A DNA stretch of 64,000 nucleotides from Lamellibrachia satsuma (lineage: Eukaryota > Annelida > Polychaeta > Sabellida > Siboglinidae): NCBI GenBank assembly GCA_033239005.1, contig BSQZ01000039.1, forward strand, positions 4,423,316-4,487,315, in the 5' to 3' direction. The notes under the pieces were generated by a model, which ran no database searches, had not been told where the DNA came from, and saw only the letters and a list, made by a program, of their open reading frames with translations. This document shows, piece by piece, positions 1 to 16,664 of the stretch (position 1 is the stretch's first letter; every line of letters begins with the position of its first letter). The translations under genes and the position numbers were made by a program.

Positions 1-147
1 CAGCTTCCGCGGCCCAGTGTTGATCTCAGCGTGATGCTGGCAGACAGCGCTGATGTAACGTGCAATGAATGGTGCTGTATTAGCCAGGCCGTTTCACTCC
101 GCCAGTTTGTTTTGACATTGTACTTTGACGTACAAGTGGTAAACTTG

Positions 148-148
148 G

Positions 149-208
<60 letters not shown>

Positions 209-209
209 T
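148..209. repeat. (GTGC)n microsatellite
   Basis: About 15 uninterrupted tetramers. It makes an open frame of RACV repeats that is not a gene. Confidence 0.95.
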
Positions 210-860
210 TTACCTGCGTTTTAGACAGTGGCGACGTGGTGCGGGCGAATAGCATTCGCGCATTAACTGCAGGGAAAACAAGTTGCTGTTTGAATGCACT
301 GGTCTGCCAGGCGGTGACGTCATAAGCATTTTATGCGGCCATGAGGACGAAATATTCCAATATGTTTAGCTTTTTACCGTTAGCATCAACGGAAATGTCC
401 AGTTAAAACACACATATATTTCTCCTTTTCTTTCTTCTTTTTTTGTGATAACTGATCTATGTACGCAACATTTGCATGATTAGAAGGCAAATAAAAATAC
501 ATTAATAAACAGTTATGATTGATTGTCAGATAAATACACATTAAACTTACATTAAACTGTCACTTGACCGATTCAGGGCAATGTTTTTCGCACGCGAGAT
601 GTTACTACCGGCCGCTCATGTTCGTGAACGTTTGGTATCGCAGAATTAATTGTATACGGCATGTTTCAGTACATCAAGAACACCCGTAGCACTAGGCAAC
701 TAGTACCCGCCTTTCCACTTGAAAGGCGATGCTCCCCGCCACCAACTCGTCTAGGATATTTGACACATTACTAAAATGCAACACGCAAAAAAAAACGTAT
801 TTTATACATGCTTTCAATTGTCTTGGCGCAGGTGCTGCCGGTCAACATCTTGATGGCTTC
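210..860. other. No gene seen
   Basis: Unique AT-rich sequence with only short chance frames. Confidence 0.5.
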
Positions 861-864
861 TTGG

Positions 865-1200
865 ATAATTGCGACGTAATTCCGGCAGTTATAGAAGCGT
901 CTAGCGACGCCTTGCCTTGTATTACGGGACAATCGTAGAAAAGACGCGTGACGTTGTGAAGAAATGTACGTAATTGTTCGCGTAATCATTGCGGACAATT
1001 GTGCGTAACAAATACAAAGGGTGATTCAATTGTTCATAGAAATGGTAATAACGTGTGAATTTCTACAAAAAAACTGACGACCCGACCGTGGTCGATCGTA
1101 GATGAACCCTTGAAAGTTTGGCGCCCGAGATGCAATGCGTCTAGGGGGAGTAGCATAGCAAACTTACATACATCTTCTCGCTGGATTATAGTAAGATATC
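865..1200 (+). repeat. Interspersed repeat family U, 3' part
   Basis: Contains GGCAGTTATAGAAGCGTCTA, GACAATCGTAGAAAAGACGC, GATGAACCCTTGAAAGTTTG and ends ACATACATCTTCTCGCTGGA. Shares these with copies at 21911, 38505 and 53515. Class unknown. Confidence 0.6.
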
Positions 1201-2127
1201 ACTAATGTTACTGGACAATAGCCATGCATAAATATACATTTGTACCATCGAGCGCGAACAATAGCGCTCACTATCAGACGATAAACGTACTTAGAATCAA
1301 TTAATTGCCCCACATTTCTCCTCCTTTTTGTGTCAATGTACAGATGGTATGTCACAGAATACACGTAATAAGGTTAGTGCATGTCAGTTTTAAATCTTAA
1401 GTTATCTAGTTGCGATACATATCTGAATCGGAAGTGCAGAATCCACGCATACGTTTCCAATGACGATACCTAACGCAGCACCTGATACCATGCTAGAAAG
1501 CAACAGCCGTTGAGCGACGTTTAATAATTATTATTTGCGTGTTTTCCTTTTAATGGTCTGGTATTCCCTGAATGCAAGTGACCGCCTTTCGCTATCTCGA
1601 ACCGATGCGGTTTCACAGCTCAAAAACATCAGCACGGAACGTGTTCGCGCCAACGTAACCGCAGCTGCTGAACGCTGTATCCTCGCCGCGGTTATCGCAA
1701 GTGTTCCAGTAAGACCGTAACTCCATCCGACACTCGTTACTCATTCTTGTGTTCGGTGATTTCGGCGCCGAAAATTTCGGTCCGGGAGGAAGGTTCGAGG
1801 CCTGCGTTTAACGAGCCGTGTAGCACCTTGGACTACCACATTTCAATGAGAGACACAGATTTATTTATGAACCATTACATTTTACCTGCAGGTCTAACCT
1901 CGGATCTGTTTGTCAGAGAAGTAATGATTTGCTAAAATGCACGGCAAGACTTTCACTGGTTGTAACGACTCCTATGAAGGAGGCTAAGCGAACTGAATCT
2001 TCGATCCGCGCTTGATTAGCAATAATATCACAATATCGACTCAATGTAGGCTTCAAATGTGGCCAGATGCCGCGCTGATAGATAATTTTGTATCAGGAAG
2101 CATTCGATCAAAAAAAAACTTTTTCGC
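1201..2127. other. No gene seen
   Basis: Short chance frames only; moderate GC near 1600-1830 without a recognisable domain or splice pattern. Confidence 0.5.
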
Positions 2128-2920
2128 AGTCAGGGGCTTCTGACTACATCAGTACCCCTGACAGATCGACCTGTTGCAAAGGAGTTTTTTCAGTTGTGTT
2201 AACCAAATGGGATTGCGCGCTGGAATTTGTCAGGCCGGTGTAACAGTATATCTCCCCCTGGATAGCTTCCCCCAGGGGGAAGTTGCCCTAGGATATCCCC
2301 CACCCTGGATATCTTACCCCCCTTCCAATGCCCAAGTTGTCTTGACTCCAAAAAAATATTTTCACCCACAACTAAAATCAAGAACATGATGCAGTTAAAT
2401 CAATATTTATTTGTAAATTTCATCATGTAATGACTTAGTGTTATCACATGCACAATCATTCACCAACATGAATACATTAAGTGTCTACTCTTATCACACA
2501 AATTGCACGTCCACAAAAATATAAAAAAATATTACATTAACTATCTACAGCCCATATTGTTTCATGGTAATTAAAGTCTTGTAGACGCCTTCCTTAAATA
2601 AACGACTGGACATTGGCTTGGGATCAAACGATTAATTTTTTGTAAAGTGGGTGAAAGGATTTAGTTAATTTGTATTGTGTGTTGTTACCCAACAAAATAA
2701 ATCAAAGGTTAATAAAGTACCCCCGGTGTAAGATGCCCTGGGGAAGATGTCCAGGGGGAAGATACTGTGCCACACCGGTGTACGGGAACTTGACTTTAAT
2801 GGGCTGTGGACTCTTGGTCGCTGGGCGGAAGGGTTATGACAGGTAATGATAGGCGCGTTTTAGCCGTCTGTTCCCAGAAACACGTCGATCAAGACAGCAA
2901 GCAGGAATAAGTGATTTGTG
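2128..2920 (+). repeat. Interspersed repeat family D, copy 1 (split by the element at 2229-2782)
   Basis: TGACTACATCAGTACCCCTG and TTCCCAGAAACACGTCGATC flank the insert and match GACTACATCAGGACCCCTGA and TTCCCAGAAACACATCGACC at 40648-40872. About 230 bp without the insert. Nature unknown. Confidence 0.6.
2229..2782. mobile_element. Foldback/MITE-like element with CCGGTGT...CACCGGTGT ends
   Basis: Left CCGGTGTAACAGTATATC then TCCCCCTGG; right, read in reverse, CACCGGTGTGGCACAGTATC then TTCCCCCTGG. Subterminal CATCTTCCCC-type motifs repeat inside. The second copy of the host repeat at 40648-40872 lacks the insert, which fixes the boundaries to within a few bases. No ORF and no clear target duplication. 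Confidence 0.65.
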
Positions 2921-2973
2921 ATACCGTCATGTCTTCAAATGTATTGTACAAAATGGCCAGGATGAAAATATGA

Positions 2974-2974
2974 G

Positions 2975-3006
<32 letters not shown>

Positions 3007-3015
3007 TGAGTGCGT
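2974..3015. repeat. (GTGC)n microsatellite
   Basis: About ten tetramers with one A substitution, same motif as at 148-209. Confidence 0.9.
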
Positions 3016-3559
3016 TTTGGTGTGGCTAGGAATGCCATAGGCATAGGGTCTAGCTAGAATAATTCCGCTAATTTCAGCAGGGCCAGAGGCATCATAAATC
3101 ACTGTCCTTCCGCCTGAATGACGCCATAACTAGATAGTCCGGCAACTTGATTGGACGTTGAACAATCCTAATAGTGACCATTGGTTAGCTGACCATTGGC
3201 TAAGATGCGTTCGTTTCGGTCGCGGATGACTCTAAACAGACGAGAACCCAGTTCGATCGAAGCAAGCGAAGCATACCCTTAAAGCTGGAGAAAATACACC
3301 GCAGCAGACAAGCCGTTTTCGTACGTGTTCGTAGGTAGGTAGATTCAATACGGATTATTGAGGAATGCAGCCATATCCCGAATTTATACGGATTTTCTTA
3401 ACATTTACAGGAAAATCTGCGATGACAAATAGGATACAGATTATGTTCGCGTTCGTCATAAACGTATACAATTGAATGACAAACTCACTGCAATCGACGC
3501 ACAAAATACTTTGGAATGAAGTTTGATGCCTGCATCGAAAATGAGAAGATAGCTAGGCA

Positions 3560-4152
3560 GGTTTCAGGCTAATGCTAATTTCGTTTGATGTGGGTATATA
3601 AGATGTGGTATAACACGAGGGTATAAATCAAGTGTCATGCCTACCACCGACGAAATGATGATTTATACGGATTTATACAGAATTCCAAGTAAACAATATG
3701 GATTTAAAAAAGCGTCAGATCTAGGGCCTCTCGGAATGTAGAGCATATACGGATTTATACAGAATTACAAGTACAATATAGATTTCAACCAAACCAACCA
3801 AACATCATATGTAGCCTAGTTGTAGGGCGTACTGGAGGCGAAGTGTGAACACATTATACGGATTTATACAGAATTCCAAGTCAAAAATATGAATTTCAAC
3901 CAAAAAACCAAGCGTCAGATGCCCTATGCCAGGGCTAGGGCTAGGCCTATAGGCCTAGCCCTAGCCCTGGGCCCTGGGCCCTGGCATACCGGAATGTAAA
4001 AACAACTGCATTTCGTCGGTGTAGGTCCTACATCTGATGCTTGGCTTTTCTTTTTTTGGTTGAAATCCATATTTTTACTTGGGATTCTAAATACAAAATA
4101 TGGATTTCAACCAAAAAAGCCAAGCGTCAGATGTAGGACCTACAACCGACGA
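3560..4152. repeat. Composite foldback repeat: three direct units, a GC palindrome and a long hairpin
   Basis: Three direct units of roughly 100-120 bp (TATACGGATTTATACAGAAT ... AAGCGTCAGATG) at about 3660, 3745 and 3855, a GC-rich palindrome at about 3925-3985 (CTAGGGCTAGGCCTATAGGC and mirror), then an inverted pair at 4013-4073 and 4096-4152 carrying the same motifs. Stem about 57 bp, loop about 22 bp. Typical of foldback DNA elements; no ORF. Confidence 0.7.
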
Positions 4153-4589
4153 ACTGTTCGGCCACCAATGCCAATGACAATGCCAATACAATAGAACCTG
4201 CATATGAGAGCGCAGTTTTTTATCTCCTCAAACGAACAGTAGTTGTTATTTTTACTGAAACGCCAACGGCGGTCAAAAGCTGTCTTCGCTTCAGTCTGTA
4301 CTCGATTGTCTCACCGACAAAGCCATGCTGCCGGGACAGAAACACACGGTTTTTACGTTGTTGTGAACACCGATTTGTACTGAACGCACCCTGGCTGTTT
4401 CATAAAAAGCATACACCACTTATTCGCAACATAGCGAAAATATCTAAGTGCAACATCAGATGAAACATGGCATGTACGACTGCAAGAAAGCGTGTCGCGG
4501 TAAAATAGTAGGCCCTATTAATATTGGCGGATGTTCCAGAGAAGGCTTTTGTCTGTTTCTTCTTTTTGGGTTTCTGTTTTTGTGTGTGA

Positions 4590-8177
<3,588 letters not shown>

Positions 8178-8249
<72 letters not shown>
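8178..8249. repeat. (ATG)n then (AT)n at the 3' junction of the RTE LINE
   Basis: Seven trinucleotides (the LINE tail) followed by about 24 AT dinucleotides up to the CR1-type sequence TTAAAAACAGTATAG. Confidence 0.9.
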
Positions 8250-8256
<7 letters not shown>

Positions 8257-10200
8257 GTATAGGGCATAATACTGATCCCTGTGGTAACCCACTCAAAACC
8301 GATTTCCAGTTTGAAATCTCACCATCTACTATTACTCTCTGTCTTCTGTGTGTAAGCCACTTTTCTATCCAGTTGATTACATCATTGCCTATACCATGGG
8401 CTTTTAGTTTAAGTAACAATCTTTGATGTGGCACTTTATCGAAAGCTTTCTGAAAATCTAAGTAGAGAACATCCACTGGTTACCCGTCATCTACCCACTT
8501 TGTAATTTCTTCAAAAAAACATAAGAGATTGGTTAGACATGACCTTGCTTTTAGGAACCCATGTTGAGATGTATTTATTAAATTATGTTTTACAAGGAAT
8601 TCCACAATGTGGTCTCTAATTAATGTTTCGAGTAATTTACATACAACTGATGTTAAACTCACTGGTCTGTGATTTTCTGGCTTGTTCCTCGATCCCTTCT
8701 TAAATAGTGGCGTAATGTTTGCTTCTTTCCATTCTGAAGGAACTATTCCTTCTTCTAGTGACAAGTTAACAAAATTTGCAAGTGGTGTATTATTTTTCTC
8801 AACAATTTCCTTAAGCAGTTTTGGTGGTATCCCATCAACTCCAGGTGATTTATTATCTTTCATCTTCTTAATTTTGTTTGGTATCATTTTAGGAGTTACA
8901 AATAACTGCCCTAAATGTTCTGATTTATTGCCCTCAAATTTAGTAAATGGAACTGGAAGTGAGCTGATATCGTCTGTGGTAAAAACTGAGCTGAAATACT
9001 CATTCAGGACCTCTGCCATTTGAAACCCGTCTAAAATTATGTTTTCCCTGTTGTTTTCCAGTGGTCCGACCTTGTCTCGAACTTTCTATTTACTCCTTAC
9101 ATAAGCACAGAAACTCTTACTGTAATTTTTTATATTACCTACCAGTTTTTTTAGAAGTTCTTTTAGATTTTGTAATTTCAGTTGTAGCTAGTTTAAGTGC
9201 CTCTTTGTAATTTGCATTGTCTTCATCCTTTCTGGTACGCCTATAAACCCTCTACATAGTTTGCTTAAAAACTATTTTTCTAATAGCTTCCTTTGACAAG
9301 TGTTTCTTTTAGACCGTTTTCCTTGTTTTTCCAAGGGAAAAAATTTATCGATGGTACTCTCAATTTCATATTTTAGAATATTCCAACATTCAATTGCGGT
9401 CTTATTCATCAGCATGTTATTCCAATCTAGCTTTGCTAAGTATTTTCTCATATCTTTATAGTTACCTTTGTGGAAGTTTCTCCTATACGTTTTTTTAATT
9501 TTTACTTTCTGATTTTACATTTATGTCAAAATGTATTTGATTGTGGTCATTGTTACCCAATGATTCATGTATTTTTACATTGTCCGCTAATTCTTTTTGT
9601 GATGATAAAACTATATATAATACATTTTCTCCCCTGGTTGGTTCTAAAAATAGAAATTGTTGGTCCTCACCCCCTGTACTCTCTAGAGATTTCCATTGTA
9701 TGTGTCCATAGTTAAAATCTCCAATTATGATACATTCCCCTTTACTAACTTCCTTTATAGCATTTTGTATTTTTGTGTTATCCTCTTCGTTTATGTTTGG
9801 ACTTCGGTAAACTAATCCAATAGTTAATTTTGAATTTCCTGAAATATTTTGCACCAAACAGCTTCATCGTAATCTGCTTCCCTTTCTAATTTTATTTCAA
9901 AAGCCTGAATAGATTCTTTAACATATAAAATAACTCCCCCTTCCCTTCTTCCTATTCGATCTCTCCTATACATTACGTATCCTGTCAATCCTAATTCAAC
10001 ATCTGTTATATCTGTGTTGGCCCATGATTCGGTGATGCCAATTATGTGAGGGTCAATGTCTTCTACCATAATGTCTAGCATTTATACACACGCATCTATA
10101 ACCTGCTTCAGACATGTTTTCCGGACATTTTGTTATTGGTTTATCTGTACTAGTGGCCTCTTGTCCTGCTTGAGGCATCTCTAAGTAACCCCGTGAGTTG
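8247..10200 (-). mobile_element. CR1-type LINE copy 1, 5' part (endonuclease and first half of RT), decayed
   Basis: Read on the minus strand: a short N-terminal stretch (MSEAGYRCVY), then endonuclease pieces at 10081-9824 (HIIGITESWAN, GYVMYRRDRIGRREGGVILY) and 9857-9495 (TIGLVYRSPN, CIIIGDFNYGHIQW, HNQIHFD), a linker with frameshifts, then RT at 9019-8480 ([44 protein letters not shown]) and 8476-8247 ([32 protein letters not shown]). The break at 8247 is the insertion point of the RTE element. Several frameshifts and stops make it inactive. Confidence 0.85.
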
Positions 10201-10885
10201 TGCGAGTCAAACCCGTCAAACGTCTAAAATAATATTAATAATAATATTGTTTCCGTGTTAAGTTATTTTGGGAAACTAATTATACAATAGCCTCCACAAC
10301 CACGTACTATATAATATTATTATGTTGTCAGTTTACTAATGCGGTCTATATATTTAATATAGGCATGTCATGCATTCCACGAAGTTTGTGTGTGCTTTTG
10401 GTAAAACCGTTTCCGATATATAAACGTACAATTATCACAATTAATCATATGTCGGTTAATTAACACAATTATGACGGATTTTGTACCGTACACACCAACG
10501 TATTAATGGACTATACTAATTATCTCCAAACAGAAGCATTCACATACAGACGTATCTATTGTACAGAGTTACCCATGTATATACATTATCGCAGTGCGTA
10601 TGTACCCACTTCCTGGCCAACATCATACATATGTAGGCATACTACAGTACACCTTTAAGGTCTACCACATACGTGTTAACATCTGCTCAAAGAAAAGCCG
10701 GAGAATGCAAATAAAAATGCGGGAAAATACAAATAAAAAAGCGGGAAAGTACAAATAAAAAAGCGGGAAAGTGCTCATGCATGAAAAGCGGGAAACACCG
10801 TCCATCATGCAACGTTCGTCGTTTAGCATGTTTCGTTGTTTTTAGCGACTGAACGGCCTCGTGAACAAAGCAGCTTAGTAATACA

Positions 10886-10983
10886 TTAGTTTATCATCCT
10901 ACCATGTAGAGGCGCAAGAATTTACATTAGAAAAAAATCTAAACCACAGGGGCAGGGCCCAATGTCCCCCAAATACGCCACTA
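10886..10983 (+). mobile_element. Partial copy of the CAGTGGCGTATTTAGG MITE
   Basis: Shares TACCATGTAG.GGCGCAAGAA and GGGCCCAATG followed by CCCCCAAATACGCCACTA with the element at 18299-18459. The left third is missing. Confidence 0.6.
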
Positions 10984-11064
10984 TTTCGAATGTTCTTGCT
11001 GCCGTTTCGAAGCTTCGATAATTTCGCTCACATCACGTTGCTTCAGTTCTTTCAGCTGTTTAAA

Positions 11065-11275
11065 TTAGTACCTGCATGGCTACATACAGTGGTGGTTATG
11101 TGAACGAACAGACTTCGCGCAGTAATTATAGCATGGTAATTATAGCATCAAAGAGACGTCGAGTTGGTGATGGAATGAACAGGTCTGTCAGAGGATTAAG
11201 TGTGAAGCGCTCTGAACACTCATATACGGGCGGTATACTGCGCCATACAAAAACGTATACCTGATACGCACCCCA
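11065..11275 (+). mobile_element. SINE S1, 3' part only
   Basis: GTGGTTATGTGAACGAACAG, ACTTCGCGCAGTAATTATAG and GTGTGAAGCGCTCTGAACAC parallel the body of the copy at 49088. tRNA head missing. A short internal duplication (AATTATAGCATGGTAATTAT) is present. Confidence 0.65.
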
Positions 11276-11809
11276 TATAGACTCTACTAGCACCGCTCCG
11301 TTAGGGAGACGGGGCTAGTTGTTACAATGTTTAGCTAAAGTCACTTTTTGTGATAAATATGTTAGATGCATTTTTTATGTAAACGTATAGCCTACATTAA
11401 GTTTATTATTCATATTAATAAACTGTAGCATACCACTGATATTCCGTATTGTAGTTAGGTAGTCTACCCGTAGATATGTGACGTTTCCCAGGCGCGGTCG
11501 ACTGTAACAACTAGCCCCGTAAGCGGGGCAAGTTGTTCCTTAATAAGGGCGCGTTGTTACAGCACACAACGTGTGGTTCGCAAAGCAAATGTCACGCGTA
11601 CATGTTACTGCTAATGCATTAATTGGATTATACATACTTATATATCTTATACACAATGTGTATAACTGTGTAGGTGTTCACAGCTTCATATATTAAGCTT
11701 TTAATTTTTTTTTTACCAGAGGGGATTCATTCTCCGGATTCTTACAAAACAAACAATTGCGATTGTGAATGGAATATGAATTATTGAATGGAATACGAAA
11801 TAGTGAATG

Positions 11810-11945
<136 letters not shown>

Positions 11946-12077
11946 AATACGTTTTCTACTTTTTTTTATTTATTTAATGATACACACACGTACGCACTCA
12001 CGCACACGCGCACAAACATCCACATTTCAATGAATTGTGCAATATTTATAAATTGCTCAAAAACGGCCATGCCATAA

Positions 12078-12245
12078 AAATTTAACAAGATTGAACAAGA
12101 TTGCCATCCAAGACAAAATATCAAGGTGGTAAATGAACAAGGAAACCATTGGCATATCGAGAGTCCAACCATTTTTCGTATATGTGTAACCCGCCCTTCT
12201 GAGATACTTGTTAATTTTGTTTGACCCTGCTAGTATTGGTTAGAA
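12078..12245 (-). mobile_element. CR1-type LINE 3'-end fragment (solo tail)
   Basis: The plus strand reads AACAAGATTGAACAAGATTG, then sequence parallel to 4610-4740 (ACAAGGAAACCATTGGC, CGAGAGTCCAACCA, TAACCCGCCCTTCTGAGA). This is a severely 5'-truncated insertion of the same family, minus orientation. Confidence 0.75.
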
Positions 12246-12799
12246 GCTGGTTAGAAACCAGTACGATAGGCTTCACAATTGAAACAACGCGTTCACACGT
12301 CGTGGTTAAATAAATTTAGTTCTTTCAGTCATTGCCGCCCACCACTCACTGGCTGAGCCATCGGTGCGAGCCGCCATGATGTTATTACAGCTGAAACAAC
12401 TTGCCCCAATACAACTGTAACTACTTGCCCAAACACAATGTTTGCAGTTGAACGCACATGGGCGATAACAAATCCTGTTTTTTCAGCTAAACTTCTACTT
12501 GGCATAACCCCCTTATACTATGAAGTATACATGTTTCAGGTTTCATTCACGAAACCCAAAAAATGGCTGCCTGAGATGATATTATGTGGGCTCACCCAAA
12601 AACGTTTTAGGTGGTAAAAAAAGTCATTTTTGTCCACACCTCGTTAATTTCGTCTTCTTTACTCCTGGTTTTTGAACAGTGTGTCTGTTGGTAGACGTTC
12701 AACCAACTAGTGTCGATGGTATCTCCATATGGGTGCTATGTTTTCATAAAACGACTATGTAACTTGCCCATGTATACAACTAGCCCCGGTCTCCTGTCC

Positions 12800-13870
12800 A
12801 TGCAGACGTACCCCCAGACGTGTTCCAGACCGGTCCCAATTCCACCGACATAATTGTAGCCACAAACTGGCCTCATTAATCGGACTCGCGAGGATTTTAC
12901 ACGACCGATTATTGCACCGTACGACACCGTGCGATACCGCGCGACACCGTGTCGGGCGACCAATTGGGTGAATAATTGCTTGTGTAAATGAGGTTTTGGA
13001 TAGATGACAGATGCACTCACAATCAATTATTTGGAGTGCATTTCTTCTACTTCTTGGTTAAATTTTGCAGGCAGTAGTACATCAAAGAATGAGAGAATAA
13101 TGAATATTGACCACACTATAAAGAAGAGGTTAGTGCGTTTCAATGCTAAAACTGTTATGTAATTTGCTCCAATGTATCCTGCCCATTTCCACTTTGTATC
13201 CATCTGTTGACAACTTTAACATCGTTTACCGATTGCCTAACCCTTTCGTTTTGATGCATCTCTGGGCTAGAGTTTCTTGTGATTTTGGTGCGATGAGTCT
13301 TAATGTTGTGTATTGTATTGTATGTTTGTTTCCAATTTAAACGGATCGCTACTATTCTGTTCTACGACAATGGTTCTGCGTTCCTGCGAATGCCCGCCCT
13401 CGCAAGTTGGTGTTTCCTGGAAATATTCGACGTAGTACATAATTAATAGCGTGTAAGGACCGGGTATATGCTAGAATTACACCCACGGTCCGTCACGGTC
13501 CTGCACTGCCACCGGATATTGTGATATGATTATGTTTGACATCCGTCATTAATTTTAATAACTCGTCTGAGGCTGCCCAGTCTAGCGCGGGTTCAACACA
13601 ATCATTATACTGTGGTTTTTTTCGGCACATGCTTGCAACATTTTCCTTGGAAATGTCGAAACGACCCAAATGTTGTTCGTTCACCTTTCACCTAGGCCTT
13701 GTCAATGTCGTCGCGCCATCGTCTCTTCCGTCTGCCTCTTGCTCTTTTTCCTTTTCTGGGTTGTCATTCAGTTGTTGATGGTCAACCTGCTGTCTTGCTG
13801 TTGTCAGTCTGTGTAATACAGTTTACCCCCGGGAGGGCAGAATGCAGAGGCTGGTGCAGAAATGTAAAGG
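12800..13870. other. No gene seen
   Basis: Several 60-100-codon frames on both strands, none with a recognisable domain. Confidence 0.45.
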
Positions 13871-13879
13871 CCGCTTCTG

Positions 13880-14110
13880 CAGAATACGTCACTCGTTGAA
13901 CTTGCTTTTCCACTGTACCCGATCTTTGACGTTCATGTTCCGTTTATTCCAACCCGGCTTCTTCCACTCCTTTACGTCGTCCCTCCATCTTCTTTGCGGC
14001 CTTCCTCTTCCTTGTTTACCTTCCGTCTTCCCTTCGAAGGTGGCTTTAACTGGAAGGTTACTTCTTTCATGTGCCAAAACAATTTCAGTTTACGTTTACA
14101 GACTTCGTCT
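13880..14110 (-). mobile_element. LINE reverse-transcriptase C-terminal relic
   Basis: The minus-strand frame gives RSNLPVKATFEGK then GKQGRGRPQRRWRDDVKEW and VKDRVQWKSKFNE. The GRPxxRWxDDIKxW motif is the usual C-terminal tail of endonuclease-type LINE polyproteins. A fragment only. Confidence 0.6.
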
Positions 14111-14329
14111 ATGATTGGTATTAAACCTGTGATTCAACATAGTTCTTTGACGTGTACTTTATAGCGTAGTCTGTAATTTGTCATCCATCTCATAATGTAA
14201 TTTGGAAAACCGCCCACCATCTTCTTCAGAAAAAGTTTCTTTCCACGTAATGGTTTTGGTCGAGCACACATGCACCCGTGCAATATGTATGCATGTCACC
14301 GTGGGAAAGCTTGTTGTCGTCTTCGTCTT

Positions 14330-14840
14330 CATCTCTTAACCGGGACGGTTATAGGGGTGCCTAGCATAGTCTTCGCCAGCTGTGTCTGTCTTCTGTATGT
14401 TATCCAGCAAGTCGTCCCTCTGGCGGCTTCGTCTTCTCTTGACCTCCAGGGTTCCTGGGAGGGTGATTTTTTTAATGGGTGCTGTGTCGGGTGATTTGGC
14501 CAAATACGGAGGGCTTTCGTCGTTTCACCGTTGACAACAGGGGCTCTTGTTTTCCAGCAAGAGAATCCACTCGCTGTCTCATGTATTCGTTCGTTTTGTG
14601 TTCGGTGTAAGAAATGCGATGGAGCGTTTCATTTCAAATACTTGTAGAAGTCTATGCTTCGTTCCGTCTGCTCTCGCATCCATAGAGCAGGAAGGTTGTT
14701 GAACAGCGTTGAATGTTTGCCCATTTTACCCACAGGCGTTTTTCTAATCGAAGCAAAATGCCTTCGCCCGACGAACGTGCGTGTAGCTGTAGTGATTCGT
14801 CAGCATTGCAGTCATGAGTCAGGAACAATATCTGCACTCT
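14330..14840 (-). mobile_element. LINE reverse-transcriptase C-terminal relic (frameshifted)
   Basis: Minus strand: LLYGCESRRNEA, then in another frame HRISYTEHKTNEYMRQRVD, SLAGKQEPLLSTVKRRKP and FGQITRH. This is the thumb/C-terminal part of a LINE polyprotein, broken by frameshifts and stops. It may be continuous with the relic at 13880-14110, which would make one old element of about 1 kb. Confidence 0.6.
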
Positions 14841-14879
14841 TAAACGAGTCTTTCTCCTGGTTCTGATGGAGCAACACTA

Positions 14880-16660
14880 AAAGAAACTATAAAAATAAGT
14901 GTTACTATAAACATGCGTTTAAATTGTTTTGTTTCACACTCGATAACTGCAACGAAATCTGCATTTTGTATCCGAATTTCACATGGACATGCCGTTACGA
15001 ATTTAGTTTAAAAATTAACTTTATAAAGTTTATGTGCATTGTTCGTTTATACAATAAATAAATATGACGTCTTTAAAATGACATTTCACGAGTTATGTGT
15101 GGAACGCGAGACCCTTAATTACGTAGTTAATCACGTAGCGATCACCAAATTATTCGTTAGCCTAAATTCAAGAGCGTTAAGTTTCGTTAAACTGTTGAAA
15201 GCGTTATCCGCGTTTCTTCGTCTTAGAGAGCCTTGAGTCCCAACAAACGCAGATCCCAGGAGTTTCCCGCAAATGCGTATTCGTCGTATGATTAAACAAA
15301 GAAAGCCAGTTATTTGTTTCATTTACAGGCGAATGAGAAACAAGCGTGGACGCCAGGAGAATATTGTCAGCTCATCTAACGTTTAAGTTATTCACTTTTT
15401 CACTTTATCCTGGTATTTCACGCTTTTCTGCCAAGACTTTCCAACTGTATATTGAAGCAATACCGACGCACGCACGCACGCTTCTTTTGTAAACAAGTCA
15501 AGGAAACAATTTAATAGAGAAAAGCGGGAATCCTTCTCCAATAAACCTTCGTTGTTTTTTGCTTTTCGTCGTCATTCTGTAACGTGTAGATTTTAAGGGA
15601 CGCCATTTTGATGCGCCGTTCTCGGTCGCGGTAAACGCACGCTGGAGTAAATGTGAAATCACTCCAGACCAAAGAAATAACACGTGCACAGAATTGGTCC
15701 ATGCATGTTCAAACGGAAAAGTGACCTATTTTTATTGTTCAAGTAACTTTTGACACATTTGTCCTGCGCCATATGCTGGGAGTGCGAGTTGAAAACGTGC
15801 ATTCACCGTATAATACTATTTTACAATTAACATTTTGAAATTTTATTTTGTCAATTCATAAAATAATAACTTGATTAACAAAGTCTAATAGTAAAATATT
15901 AATATGACTATTTTGTGGATGTCTTCTTACAGTGGAAACTGCCCCATTAATTTTCAATTTCAATAAAGGTTTTTGAGGCACTTTTTGTCAGTCAATCAAT
16001 CAATGTGTAGCTATGTTAATGTTCTCTATCATGTGAAACACATCCAATGCTAATAAATGACACATTAGAACATACACGAATGTTAAATTTGTTAAAATAC
16101 TTTCCTATCAATATCCTCATAACCATTCAATATTTTTAAAACTTCTATCTTAGTCTCCTGGTCTCTAGTGTTGTAAATGATACATTTGTGACGTTGATGT
16201 CTACATTTAGCTGGCTTTTCAATACATGCACATTCAAAACCAAGAAACTATCCCCACGTTTTCTGTGTCATTTTTTTAACAACCAAACCCTAATAATACC
16301 CTAACTCAAAATTCTTCTCAGATGTATTACATTTTATAATGCGACCTAAAATTAAGGCGATTGTATTGTACCCTAATTACCCTTAATGGGGCAAATAGTG
16401 TGCCCTCAGGGCAAGTAGTTGTACTCTACCCCTGTCACACCATTTGTTTAGGGGTAAGTACAATACACCTGCCACCCAGCCATTAATTAGGATCCCCCCG
16501 GATATGTCATTCAGCGTATAATCATGACAAGTCTATCCAAACACGGTTGCCTAATAAATACTTAGTACAGTGCATAATGTAAACAGACCTTTAATTAGGG
16601 GATCTACTGCCACAGGGAAATTTTGCAAAAAGCCACTCACTACTTCTAGAAGCATAATTA
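14880..16660. other. No gene seen
   Basis: AT-rich unique sequence; a short (CGCA)n run near 15465-15480. Nothing else supported. Confidence 0.5.
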
Positions 16661-16664
16661 TACA

